From the NCBI GenBank assembly GCA_021234155.1, contig JAJEKV010000039.1, positions 12,705,252-12,769,251 of the forward strand: 64,000 nucleotides of DNA. The letters run 5' to 3'. The notes under the pieces are model-generated. The model saw only the letters and a program-made list of their open reading frames with translations. It was not told the DNA's origin and did not search any database. Source of the DNA: Isoetes taiwanensis. Lineage: Eukaryota > Streptophyta > Lycopodiopsida > Isoetales > Isoetaceae. Of this stretch, positions 11,438-20,749 are shown in pieces (position 1 is the first letter of the stretch; every line of letters begins with the position of its first letter). A program made the position numbers and the translations under genes.

Positions 11438-12181
11438 ATGGCGCAAATGAGCACGAAAGAAGAGAGAGAGGGAGCTGCTTGAGAAGGAGCCGAGGACCAA
11501 AGAGAAGAAAGCGGCCCGTCCGTCGGACCGTCGTGATTGAAGAGCCTCCCCGACCCGAAGAGGAGGAGGTGGAAGAAGGAGGAGACGATGAGGAAGAAGA
11601 GGAGGAAGGGGACGCTGAAGTCGTCGGGGAAACGTCAAACCCCGACGCAAGACCACCTTACCCGAAGTGGCCCAAGCCACCCAAGGTGGTCAAGAAGCGG
11701 CGAGCGGGCGCAGTTAAGCCTGCGCTTCCGCGCCCTCTGCCTCAAAAGCGTGCCAGGAATACCTCCGTTGGGCGAGGTATAACGGCCCGTACTGCCGCCC
11801 CGCGTCAGCGCTACGTGGAGGCGACCAAACAAAGAACCAGCCAAGCAGCCGGGCCACGCATTTGGAGAAGCCAAAAGGTCCACCACGGACCAAATTCTAG
11901 AAACGCGCCCGAGTTTTTGAGAGATTAAGCACTTTCAGCGATGCACTAATCTCCTGATTAGGAAGGCACCTTTCGAGCGGCTCATGCGAGAGGTGATGCA
12001 GGAGTTCGTCACCGACTATAGAGTGACCTCGCTCACAACAAGGGTGTTGCAGGTAGCTGCGGAGGCCGAGCTCACCCAACTGTTCGAGGAAGGAAACCTC
12101 TGCGCGATCCACGCGAAGGGGGTAACGTTGATGCCCAAGGACCTATACTTGGCACGCTGTATCCGCAAGGAATACCCTTGA
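11438..12181 (+). CDS. Histone H3-fold protein with long acidic N-terminal tail, carried by the LTR element
   Basis: The C-terminal 90 codons (11921-12178) are histone H3: [15 protein letters not shown], then [29 protein letters not shown] (to 12118), MPKD (12131-12142) and LARCIRKE. There is about 50% identity to canonical H3 with no gaps from alpha-N to alpha-3. The H3-H3 interface residues C110, H113 and D123 are kept; the DNA-contacting R116 reads Gly. The preceding ~160 codons (another frame, 11520-11915) hold a Glu/Asp run ([19 protein letters not shown]) and basic patches, unlike the 40-residue canonical tail. ATG at 11438 is in the core frame. Frame changes near 11480 and 11915, and a TGA at 11918, lie where CTG codons are expected (LREI). 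It follows the primer-binding site by 290 bp, before gag. A CENH3-like variant is possible, but loop 1 is not lengthened. The fold is sure; intactness is not. Confidence 0.85.
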
Positions 12182-12372
12182 GGATACAAATTTTGTATAA
12201 ATTAAAGTAATTGAAAAATTTTCCCCTATAAATATAAAATTTTTGTTTGTAAATTGACTTTGATTCTGTATGAAGATGTGGTTAACTAGCTCTAATTCTA
12301 GTTTAGTTTGTGTATCATAATTATAGTGATTATAATAAGTTTAATTAGTTAAAAATCTAATAAAAAAAAAAA
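12182..12372 (+). terminator. AT-rich 3' UTR and A-tract after the H3-like frame
   Basis: About 180 bp of AT-rich sequence follow the stop and end in 11 A residues (12362-12372) that overlap an AATAAA. This looks either like a polyadenylation region or like the fossil poly(A) tail of a retroposed H3 transcript captured by the element. No such tract is expected inside a normal gypsy leader. Confidence 0.45.
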
Positions 12373-12499
12373 CCGGCTTGAACTAGTTAACCTAGCTCAA
12401 ACATCAGCTTCGGTCAATCCCTCATTTGTCTTTATGCGGCCATACGAGGGACTTTCTGGTCAAGATGGTACCCATAATGTCCCGGGGAATACGATGAAA

Positions 12500-12928
12500 C
12501 AACCAATAAACTACTAAACTCCAATCCCAACCAAGCTAAATATTCCAAAGAATATTAAATCAAATAATCGGGTTCGGACGGCGCCATAAAGCCACTGCGT
12601 TAAGCCTTGGCGTTTAAGCGCATCAACCGGTTTCACCCAATTTTACCCAATTTGACCAAATTTTATCCAACAAAGCGCCATGTAGTGTTTCTTGCTTTGT
12701 TTTGCTTAGATTTACACTTCATGGTACCTCAATTGGACACCCATAGCCATAGAGCGAAGTTTTTTTTCCATCAAGAACCCTTGTGCACGGAACCGAGGCA
12801 TCCCTAGTTTATAAAAGGGCCCTCATTTGTCATTTTTCTCCCCATCAAAACTGCTCTGACCCTTTTGACGATTTTTCTAACTCCTTGCTTATCCTCATCA
12901 ACCATTTTTCATACCCTCTCTACGCTCA
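12500..12928 (+). promoter_or_regulatory. Candidate internal promoter (CCAAT, TATA)
   Basis: CCAAT occurs at 12503-12507 and a good TATA box (TTTATAAAAG) at 12808-12817, followed by a C/T-rich leader and an ATG at 12929. The spacing of TATA to ATG (about 115 bp) suits a transcription unit separate from the 5' LTR. Not tested; based on motif and spacing only. Confidence 0.4.
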
Positions 12929-14450
12929 ATGGCACCCCTCAAACTTTGTCGGATGATATGATGCTGCCAATCACATCCCGTGATTTTCCTGTGACCAAGC
13001 TTTCCATGTCTTGATCACCTCTTTTGATCTCCATGCCACATTGACTAGAACCCTATTACAATCGATATCATTTGCCAAGTATGACCCATGTAGATCCTAC
13101 CCTTGGGAAGTTAGCTTGCCACCTAGGGGAGGGAAATGGGTATCCCTAGATTAAACACCCAAGGGAGTAGGGGAGGAGCCAAGGGCAAGAGTAAGCAGTG
13201 GGATAGGACCCGAGAAACATGCGGACTACATGACTGTAAGCATCATAGGCATAGATACCTATCGAATAAGCGGACCTTAGCTTTGTTCATGCAGTACAAG
13301 GCTGTCCAACCAACGGGGAGCCGTCAATTCAACCTTTGGATCTGCACCTCTCCTCCTTCGGAGTGGGCCTTGAATGAACATCCGCGAGATCGGGCTATGG
13401 AGTACGAATACTACGGCTCCACATCAGGGAACACCTATGTTGCGCGCATTGAGCGTGGATTATGAAGAGCAAGAGGAGAACCTGTTGGGAAATGAGAGAG
13501 GCAAGAAGGATGGAGAGGCGATATGACGACAAGAAGAAATATTAAGGCGAGATTTTCGAACCGCTGTTGGCATCACGACCCGGTCATCATCGGCCCGAGT
13601 ACATACTGCGCCACCCGACATCCTCAACCTTCCCTATTGCCAGAAGAAGGTCTCCGGGATCGATGAGCTCCTAGGCCTAGTTGCACAAGAGCAAGGCGGT
13701 GACTTCATCGACTACTCTATCAAAAAATTCAAAGGGAAGTAGTAGAAGCGACACTCCCTAATGCGGAAACCATGTCGGACATTCAAGCTTATCGGCGGAT
13801 AAAGCGGATGTATCAGCATCGAGAACCCATCATTCGAAGAAGAATTCCAGCAGATTCAAAGCAGGTTGTACAAGTCGGGAAGAGCCCAAGCTCCAGTAGG
13901 CCGGTGCACTCGTGGAGCATCGCGTGAAGCATCTGGCGGCATCAACGGAGAAGCAATGCCACAATGTGGAGATCACGAAGATCTCATTGGCACTAGATGT
14001 CTTGGTGGCGGCTCGGAGGAAAGGTATGGGAACGAGGCTACGCTGAAGGCAAAGGCACTCCGGATACTATCTTCCTACCCTCCGGTCAAGAGCGGATGAT
14101 AGTTTTCCATAAAAGTTCCCCAAGGAAAGAGCGGTGGCACTACTTATAGCACTCTCGAGATTGGACAACATGCGGGATAGATTATATTTGTAGATCATGT
14201 TATCCTCTTCAAAGCGTCCGTAGTTCTCCATGCCCTCGACTTCTCGGGGCCATCTCGAGAGCGCACACTTGTCGCAGTGGCGGCAAGCGCACGAAACTTC
14301 GGCTTCCACGGATGGCAAGAGCATTAGAAGGGAGGATCGGCGGCAAGAATTTTTGCGAGCGTCGGCAAGGGGCTTCTGATTGAGGAGCGTCAAGAACTTC
14401 TTCAAGTCTATGAGGGGGCATCGATGATGGAAAACTTCCGCTTCTAGATT
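12929..14450 (+). CDS. Unrecognised frame-broken ORF between H3-like gene and gag
   Basis: Starting from ATG 12929, coding-like stretches continue in changing frames: DDMMLPITSRDFPVTKLSM, FNLWICTSPPSEWALN near 13330, PPDILNLPYCQKKVSGIDEL near 13615, and HNVEITKISLALDVLVAARR near 13960. The composition (helix-rich, basic/acidic mixes) looks like protein, but I do not recognise a family. It is followed at 14451-14636 by AT-rich sequence like a 3' UTR. It could be an accessory protein of the element or a far N-terminal gag extension. Confidence 0.35.
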
Positions 14451-14636
14451 AATTAAATTGTATTTCCTCTCTTAAGTTGTTATCATGTAACTCATGAAAT
14501 GTATTTCTATATATTAATTAATGTCTCACCATGATCTTGACTTGTAAAGTGGAATTTTCATATGATTTCTTTTGTATCTAACAAAATTCAAATATGAATA
14601 AGCATGATTAAGGTGTAACCTAAATAACAAATATTA
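14451..14636. other. AT-rich spacer before gag
   Basis: No coding potential. It contains ATATATTAATTAATG and similar AT-rich words and separates the unrecognised frame from gag, much as 12182-12372 does after the H3-like frame. Confidence 0.4.
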
Positions 14637-14639
14637 ATG

Positions 14640-15960
14640 ATTAATCCTTGCGGCAAGGAACAAGCAGGTTCTCAAGGCCGGGGCCGACATCACCGATGGG
14701 TACCGAAACCTATTCTGGCGGATCAAGATGACATCAACGAGGGAAATGGCCTTAAAGCAATCAGCATAAGGCTAGTCCGGATGAGGAATCCGATGCATCA
14801 CCTGATCCTTTGGGCCACCCCCATTGATGAATGCCCAGAATATGCACACACTCCACCTTCACCTCCACCTCCACCTCCACCACTACCTCGGCAAGGCATC
14901 GAGGAAGGTCCACGGTGGAGGGGCAAGACAATCGGGGAAATGTCGAGGGAGGGGAAGAGGAAAAGGGAAAGCGAAGGACTCCAACACCACCTAGCTCGGT
15001 TCATCGGACTTGACAACCAAGGCGGTTCTAGCTCGAAAGTGAGCCCGATACTTCCACGGTAAGAGCCGGGGCAAGGAAGGCGATGACTATCAAAAGAAAG
15101 TTGGCAGTGCTATGAGCAATGTGTGGAAGACTAGGAAGTTGGGTGGAGTTCTACCGAGGGAAGGGCGAGGTCGGTATGGAGGCGAAGCCCGGCTTGGCCG
15201 AGATGGAGGAGTTTGGCAACTCTTATGGCATGAAGGACAAGGATATAGGGAAGGTTGCTACAAGCAAACTTGATAGGGGCAGCTAGAATTTGGTGGAAAG
15301 GCTTCGCCAAAGTCCAATAAAGCTCAAAAAGGCATTTGCCAAATTCAAGACCTTAAAGAAGGCCTTCCGCGAAATTATGTGCCTAGGTCACATACTAGCG
15401 GCCAGATCCGGCAATTCTCTGGGATTGAACCAGGTACCTTATCGGTGGCAAAATACGGGAGGAATTCATGCGGCTTTCGGGCTCCATGTTCGGGATTTCT
15501 GGAAGGCAAGCGGTTGGGAAACTTACATTGAGGGATTGAGCAATGAATATCAAAAAGGCTAGTCAGCAATCAACCCAAAATCATTGGCGGCAGGATAAAA
15601 CCATAAGTTTGGAAGAAGCTCCACCAATGCCGGGGAGAAACAAATGGGCCTTCAAGGGAAAGTCAGCGAGCCGTGCAAGTAAGCAATCGGCCGGCCTACT
15701 GCATCCGGGGAGGCGGCGAGCAAGGAAGAGCTTCGGTAAGAACTTTGGGGGACCGTAAACGCGAGAATGCACCCGAGGCGGCGTGCTAAAAAGCGTCTTC
15801 TGCAGGCGGTCGACGAAGGAGAAAGGCAGAGTGTATCGAGGAAGAAGCTATGTTTTGGTGCTTCCAGCCGTAGCCTGCAGAACACGGTTGCCCATTAAAA
15901 TCATGCGGCCGACTTTAGCGAGCAGGGATTGGGATTCACCAACGAGAAGAAGATGAAGAC
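14640..15960 (+). pseudogene. gag region of the LTR element
   Basis: A Pro-rich/His-rich low-complexity segment (codons for repeated HLHL or PPPP, depending on frame, at 14848-14885) is followed by basic sequence. At 15250-15560 comes a capsid-like stretch with 'SKLDRGS', 'KAFAKFKTLKKAFRE' and 'QGTLSVAKY', resembling the 'L.G.A..WW... F+..F ... QG..SV..Y' signature of Ty3/gypsy gag. The region 15840-15960 is where a CCHC knuckle is expected, but only scattered Cys codons were seen. Frames change repeatedly. Gag forms the particle in which reverse transcription occurs. Confidence 0.55.
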
Positions 15961-15999
15961 GGCGACCCGGCATGAGGCCCGGGACTTCATAGATGGTGA

Positions 16000-16400
16000 G
16001 TGCCATATATGTGCAAATATTGGAACCGGTGATATTGAAAATTAGTCGGCAATCATTGCGGCTGATGGAATCATAGATAACAACCCATATGTAGTCCTCA
16101 TAGACATAGGTAGCTCTCACAACTTTGCCTCTCTAGGCTGGCTGCCCTAATGAAGAACAAGGTATTGAAGTCTAAGCCAAAGGCGGTTGCTGTAAAAGCG
16201 GCCATTCGCACACTAAGGGGAGGAGGATCACATTCGACATAGACCTTAGTGGAAGTAAATGGCCGATGGGGGCAGAGGGTCATGGAAATTGGAAGGTATG
16301 ACCTTATAGTAGGAATGGAGTTCCTAAAACCAGCAAAAGCCATGATCGACTATGACCTTAATGAAGTCGCCATGACAAAGACACGGGCGTCCTGGGAAAT
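16000..16400 (+). pseudogene. Aspartic protease of the LTR element
   Basis: The frame reads VVLIDIGSSHNFASL around 16090-16135. The usual active-site triplet is D-S/T-G inside 'ALIDSGSSHNF'; here the middle residue reads Ile. Further on are VGRYDLIVGMEFL and AKAMIDYD, matching the second half of the retropepsin-like domain of Ty3/gypsy Pol. It would cleave the Gag-Pol precursor. The order relative to gag and RT is normal. Confidence 0.65.
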
Positions 16401-16689
16401 TCATAGTGAGAGGTAAGAAGGCAGCTTCTTCTATGCGATTATTTTCTTTAGGCGACTAAGGAAAAGTATAGAAAGAAATAAGGTGGATTACATCTTGAGG
16501 TTAGAGCAATTGAGCCCAATAAGCGGGGATGGAAGCGACCAAAAGGAAGCGCATTGCCCAAGCCCCATTGCAAAGGCTCATTTGAATTCAAGGATGTATT
16601 TTGGATGAAATCCGGCAAGAATCACCTTATAGGGGTGTGGAATGTGAGATCACATTAGCAGGGCAAAGCCTACCCGGCAAAAGCACCAT

Positions 16690-17390
16690 CACGGGGATGA
16701 GCACACGGAGTTGATAGAGCTTAAAAACGGCTCGAGGAATTGCTTGAGCTTGGCTTTATTAGAGCAAGTGTGTCTCCTTTTGAGCACCTATACTCTTAAA
16801 TGAAGAAGAAAGATGGGAGCTTAAGAATGTGCATAGACTATCGCCCGACTCAATAAGCGGTGATAAAGAATAAGTATGCATTGTGCCAAGGCGACGATTT
16901 AATGGACCGGCTCAAGGAGCAAAGGTATTCTCTAAAATTGATTTGAGGTCGGGTACCACCAAATAAGAATAAAAAGAAGAGGATATCCACAAGGCCTTTA
17001 GAACGCGGTATGGTCATTTTGAGTTCTGATAATGCCCTTTGGGTTGTCGAATGCTCGGCAACTTTTATCTCGCCTCATGAGCGGCGTCTTCTTGGATTTT
17101 CTAGATGAGTTTGTCATTGTCTTCTTGACGACATTCTAGTCTCAGACAAGTCCATTGAAGATCATGGTCAGCATTTGAGAAGAGTGTTGGAAAAGTTGGG
17201 CGGCATCGCTTGTATGGGAAGCTCTCCCAAATGCCACTTTGCTCTGAAAGAGTGGAGTACTTGGGCCATGTCATATCGGCAGAAGGGATCTCCACCGACC
17301 CAAAGATCCGGCGGTAGTGGATTGGCCAGCTCCAAAGAATGTGGCGAGGTAAGAAGCTTCCTAGGTGCGGCAGTTATTACAGGAAGTTAA
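16690..17390 (+). pseudogene. Reverse transcriptase of the LTR element
   Basis: Motifs appear in order: ELLELGFIRASVSPFEH, KKKDGSLRMCIDYRP, FSKIDLRSGYHQIRI (across a frame change), MPFGLSNA, FVIVFLDDILVSDKS with the catalytic DD, and HVISAEGISTDPK (across frames) then EVRSFLG. This is the full palm order of a Ty3/gypsy RT. At 16851 the sequence AAGCGGTGATAAAG stands where family sequence would have AAGGCTGTGATAAAG, and at 17340 GTGGCGAGGT where GTGGCTGAGGT is expected, so several breaks are probably errors at CTG. Confidence 0.85.
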
Positions 17391-17935
17391 ATGAAGGACT
17401 TAAGCCAAAATTAAAGGTCCTTTGGCCGGACCTCACTAAGAGTGTTAAGGTGAAAGAATGGAGAACACATTGGCTAGAAAATGTTCAAGCTTCATTTTGA
17501 AAAGCTTGGAAGCCTTAACAACAGCCCGGTGCTAGTTACGGCCAGATCAGGACAAGGACAAGATGGTAGCAACGGATGCAAAGAAGATAGCGGCAGTGGA
17601 GTCCTTATGCAAGAAGGAAGAGTAATAGCTTATGATTCCAAGAAGTTGAATGATGAGAACAAATAGCTATCAACCCATGATCCGAGGGAACGTCTAGCTA
17701 TTGTAAAGGCTCTTGCCGTGTTGGAGGCACTATTTGCTTGGGAGGAAGTTTAGGTTAGATCTTGATCACCAGAGCCTCCAATACATCTTCACCCAACCGC
17801 TCCTCAATCTAAGGCAAAGGAGGTGGATGGAATTCCTAGAAGAGTATGATTTTGAGATTGCTTATAAGCGGGTAAGTTGAATGTGGTTCTTGATGCTCTT
17901 TCTAGAAGACCCTTTGAGACAAGAACGCATTGTTA
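17391..17935 (+). pseudogene. RNase H domain of the LTR element
   Basis: Recognisable pieces are a 'SG.GVLMQEGRVIAYDSKKLN' stretch near 17580-17650, STHD.E.LAIVKAL near 17670, LDHQSLQYIFTQP and RQRRWMEFLEEYDFEI near 17760-17860, then LDALSRRP. This is the RNase H that degrades the RNA template. AAGCGGGTAAG at 17868 stands for the expected AAGGCTGGTAAG, again a CTG site. Confidence 0.75.
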
Positions 17936-19300
17936 TGTCGATTTCCACTCTATCAGTGAGTTTGGTAAGAAGATCGGGAGACCACGCGAATCGGATGGAG
18001 ATTTCAAGGAGGTATGGGAAAGTCTCTCGGGGGAGGCTAGAACAGATAAGAACGAGAAGCCTTCAAGCATTATAAGAAGGAAGGCAACTTGTTGTATCAT
18101 AAACATAAATTGTGTGTGCCGAATAAATCGGTATAAGGAAGCTAATTCTTCATGACACACTATGACCCAATAGCGAGGGGGCATCGCGGGTTTTATGAAG
18201 ACCTACTTCAAGATTGAGTAGCTACTTCTGGCGGGAATGAAGAAGCGGGATAGCAAGATATATCCGGGAGTGCAGGTTGTGTCAACAAACCAAAGCGAAC
18301 AGCTTCAATTCAGTGCCTTAGAGCCTTTGGGGTGCCAAATGCTAAGTGGGAGGTCATAAGCATGGATTTCATATGGGGACTTCCCATTAAAATTTGAGAT
18401 CTCATTTTGTCCCATTAAGGGATGCTTAAAAAAATAACATCAGCTTTTTTAAACTGTCCCAATAAGAGAAGAGCTCCAAAGTATTTTATTCGAAAATGGC
18501 GGCGGTTTGTTGCCTTCTAACCCAGCTTTGCAATGTCATTTTTTCTACTATAACTTTTGATCAAAACATTAACACTATTTGTAGCAAGTAATTTGTCTCC
18601 TCAAGATCTTTCTAATGACAACCCATTGTTATATCTTTTTGGATGTAAATATATAAGAAAAAAGAGCAAAAAACCATATTTTTAAGGTTAACACATATGG
18701 CTTGTATTGAAATACATCACAACCATATATCACTTGAAAGATCTTTTCATTACGCATCTAATGCAACAAGCGCAACATTTTCATGAGTAGATCAAAAGTT
18801 ATAGAAAAAAGCGGCAATGAAGTTGTTATCTTGCATTAATTGCATCCCCAAAGTACTCATTCTATTGGAGGATTCTTATGGGGACAAAAGGAGATCTCAA
18901 ATTACCTTCTTCGAGGCAAAAGATGCATTGATGGTTGTCGTAGACAAGTTATCGAAAATGGCACATTTTGTGCCTTCTTGGGATCTGAACACATTAACAT
19001 TGAATCTTGCCAAGCTATTTGTGAAGAGATTTTTAGGCTCCATGGCATGCCTCGTAGATAATATCCCCGGGACTCTAAGTTTATGAGTGCTTTTGGCAGG
19101 ACCTCTTTAGCACCATTGATCTCCATGAGTACATCTTATCATCCCCAAAACGATGGTAAAGGCGAATCCGAATCATTGAAGATATGCTTAGAAGCTTTGT
19201 GTGGAATAAGCGGTCAAGTGGGATGAGTACATCCACTTGGTGGAATTTGCCTACAATAGTGCCAGCGAGGAGTCATCTCGATGTCTCCTTTCATGGTAAA
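17936..19300 (+). pseudogene. Integrase of the LTR element, split by a MITE
   Basis: The zinc-binding/N-terminal part covers about 18060-18300 (H...GHRGF, LCQQTKA). The catalytic core opens at 18351 with WEVISMDFIWGLP, is interrupted at 18391, and resumes after 18902 with DALMVVVDKLSKMAHFV, then LFVKEIFRLHGMPRRI (across frames) and a FW..LF segment. The first catalytic Asp is in MDFIWG. It would insert the DNA copy into the genome. Confidence 0.75.
18391..18902. mobile_element. Fold-back MITE inside integrase
   Basis: Left end AATTTGAGATCTCATTTTGT pairs with right end ACAAAAGGAGATCTCAAAT. Inversely related sequence continues inward (left TATAACTTTTGATC near 18550, right GATCAAAAGTTATAG near 18790), so nearly all 512 bp can fold on itself. 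No coding capacity. Integrase coding resumes on both sides, which fixes the borders to a few bases. A short TTA may be the target duplication, but this is uncertain. Confidence 0.8.
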
Positions 19301-19589
19301 TTCACGGTACCGGTGCTTAACTCCTGATACTTGGCACAATCCCTGTGTCAAGGTTGAAGTCTCCCTAAGGATGCTAGGAGATATCACGGCAGAAAGAAGT
19401 AAGGGGGTACCTCCTAGCAAAAGTGTGAAGAGTGTAGCCGACAAGCCGCGACCCGTAAGATTCAAGATGGCGATGGCGTATGGTTGAAAATCAAGGTAAA
19501 AGCAAGCTAAGCTTCAATTGGGAGTTGCAAGCTTGTCTCTCGATGGGCTGGTCCGTTCAAGATTTTGGAAAGTGGGCTCCCAAGCCTAC

Positions 19590-19905
19590 AAATTGGATCT
19601 TCCATTTATCTCAAAGTTCACAAGGTTTTCCGCGTAAAGTTTATTGAAAAGGCATAATCCTAACCACGAGGAGGTCTTGGATACTCCAACTTTGTTGGAA
19701 ATGGCGGAAAAGCGGTCGAAATTGTTTTAGAGTTACTTCTTGATAAGTCATTCAAAGAAGACTAGGAGGTCTCAGTTCCTCGAGATTTGGTTAAGTGGAA
19801 ACACTTGCCCATGGAAGGCCAGCGACATGGGTATTGAAGCGGATTTGGAGAAACAATACCCCGGAATTTATGAAGGAGTTTGATGGGCGAGTGGATCTCG
19901 GAAAC
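19590..19905 (+). pseudogene. Integrase C-terminus with chromodomain-like end
   Basis: Across frames the sequence reads YKLDLPFISK, then VFRVKFIEKA, HEEVLDTPTL, and VPRDLVKWKHLPMEG followed by TPEFMKEFDG. 'E.LVKWK.LP.E..TW' is the core of the chromodomain at the end of Pol in chromoviruses, which reads methylated H3 and directs integration. The aromatic cage cannot be judged because of frame breaks. The chromovirus assignment also fits the purine tract GGGGGAGAAT before the LTR. Confidence 0.55.
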
Positions 19906-19909
19906 GATG

Positions 19910-20737
19910 GACCCCCGACTTTACCCGGAGGAGGTTAGCAGTATGTTTTAGTTAGCCTCTAGCTCACATGCGATGTATTCTAGCTAGTAGAATACATATG
20001 CGAGAATCTTGAACATGTGGGCGATGATGAGATAAGCCTTTAAATGTTCTCTAGGCCAACATGCACCCAGAAGTGCGCGACCAATAGGGTCATCTTTGAG
20101 AGAGAGAAGTAAAGGCATGGTGGGCGATTGTATGCTCCCTATGCCACGATCTTGGGCTTCGCACACACAGCCATAGGGGGTCATGGTGAAGGTTAAAGTG
20201 ATCATGTGGCGATGATGGGATATAAGGCGTTCCTAGCTTAAACCCTTTGGGCATGATGCACTAGGGTACTTTTCGGCGTAGGAGTAGCAAATTTCATGCA
20301 CTTGATCATGGCGATGATGGGATCATCTTAAATGGTCCTTAAGCTCAAATCGAAAGGGCCATGATTAGGTGCAAGGTATTGGTAAGGGGTGGTCCCCTAA
20401 AACCACAATCTTATTATTTAAACTAGCGTAATGTGCCCCTTGTGCAGGAAAGTGAGAAGGGGCATCGAGGGTGGGGCATTCTGAGAAGATGGGGAACCAT
20501 AATTTAGATTATGAACCCTAATAAGTCTTACAATAATATTTTGAATTATTGTAAGAAGGCTATAAGCTCCGTTAAGTCTATATAATTTTGTATAAGTACA
20601 AATATAGCCTAAATTTTGACATTTAACTCCTTAATAGGGAAGTTGATCGTTTAAATTTAAGTATATGTTCTTGTGTTGTTTTGCGGGATAGATTAGGCTC
20701 GTCACCTTGGCGCTTAATCTTGAGGGCGGCATTGTCC
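19910..20737. other. 3' internal non-coding region of the LTR element
   Basis: No gene is supported. The phrase GGCGATGATGRGAT recurs three times (about 20021, 20208 and 20308), each followed by a different tail. This is probably untranslated sequence between pol and the polypurine tract. Confidence 0.5.
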
Positions 20738-20749
20738 TAAGGGGGAGAA
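20738..20749 (+). promoter_or_regulatory. Polypurine tract
   Basis: AAGGGGGAGAA lies directly before the 3' LTR start at 20750, the position and composition needed to prime plus-strand DNA synthesis. Confidence 0.8.

Noticed and set aside
11381-11886. Minus-strand frames opposite the H3-like gene
   Set aside because: Shadows of the GC-rich, Glu-rich coding strand; low complexity and no motif.
11921-12181. Assigning the H3-like protein as CENH3
   Set aside because: The loop-1 length equals canonical H3 and no centromere-targeting feature is visible; divergence alone is not enough.
14848-14885. (CCACCT)n run as a microsatellite or proline-rich gene
   Set aside because: It is a short run within the gag region and reads as Pro or His-Leu depending on frame; not an independent feature.
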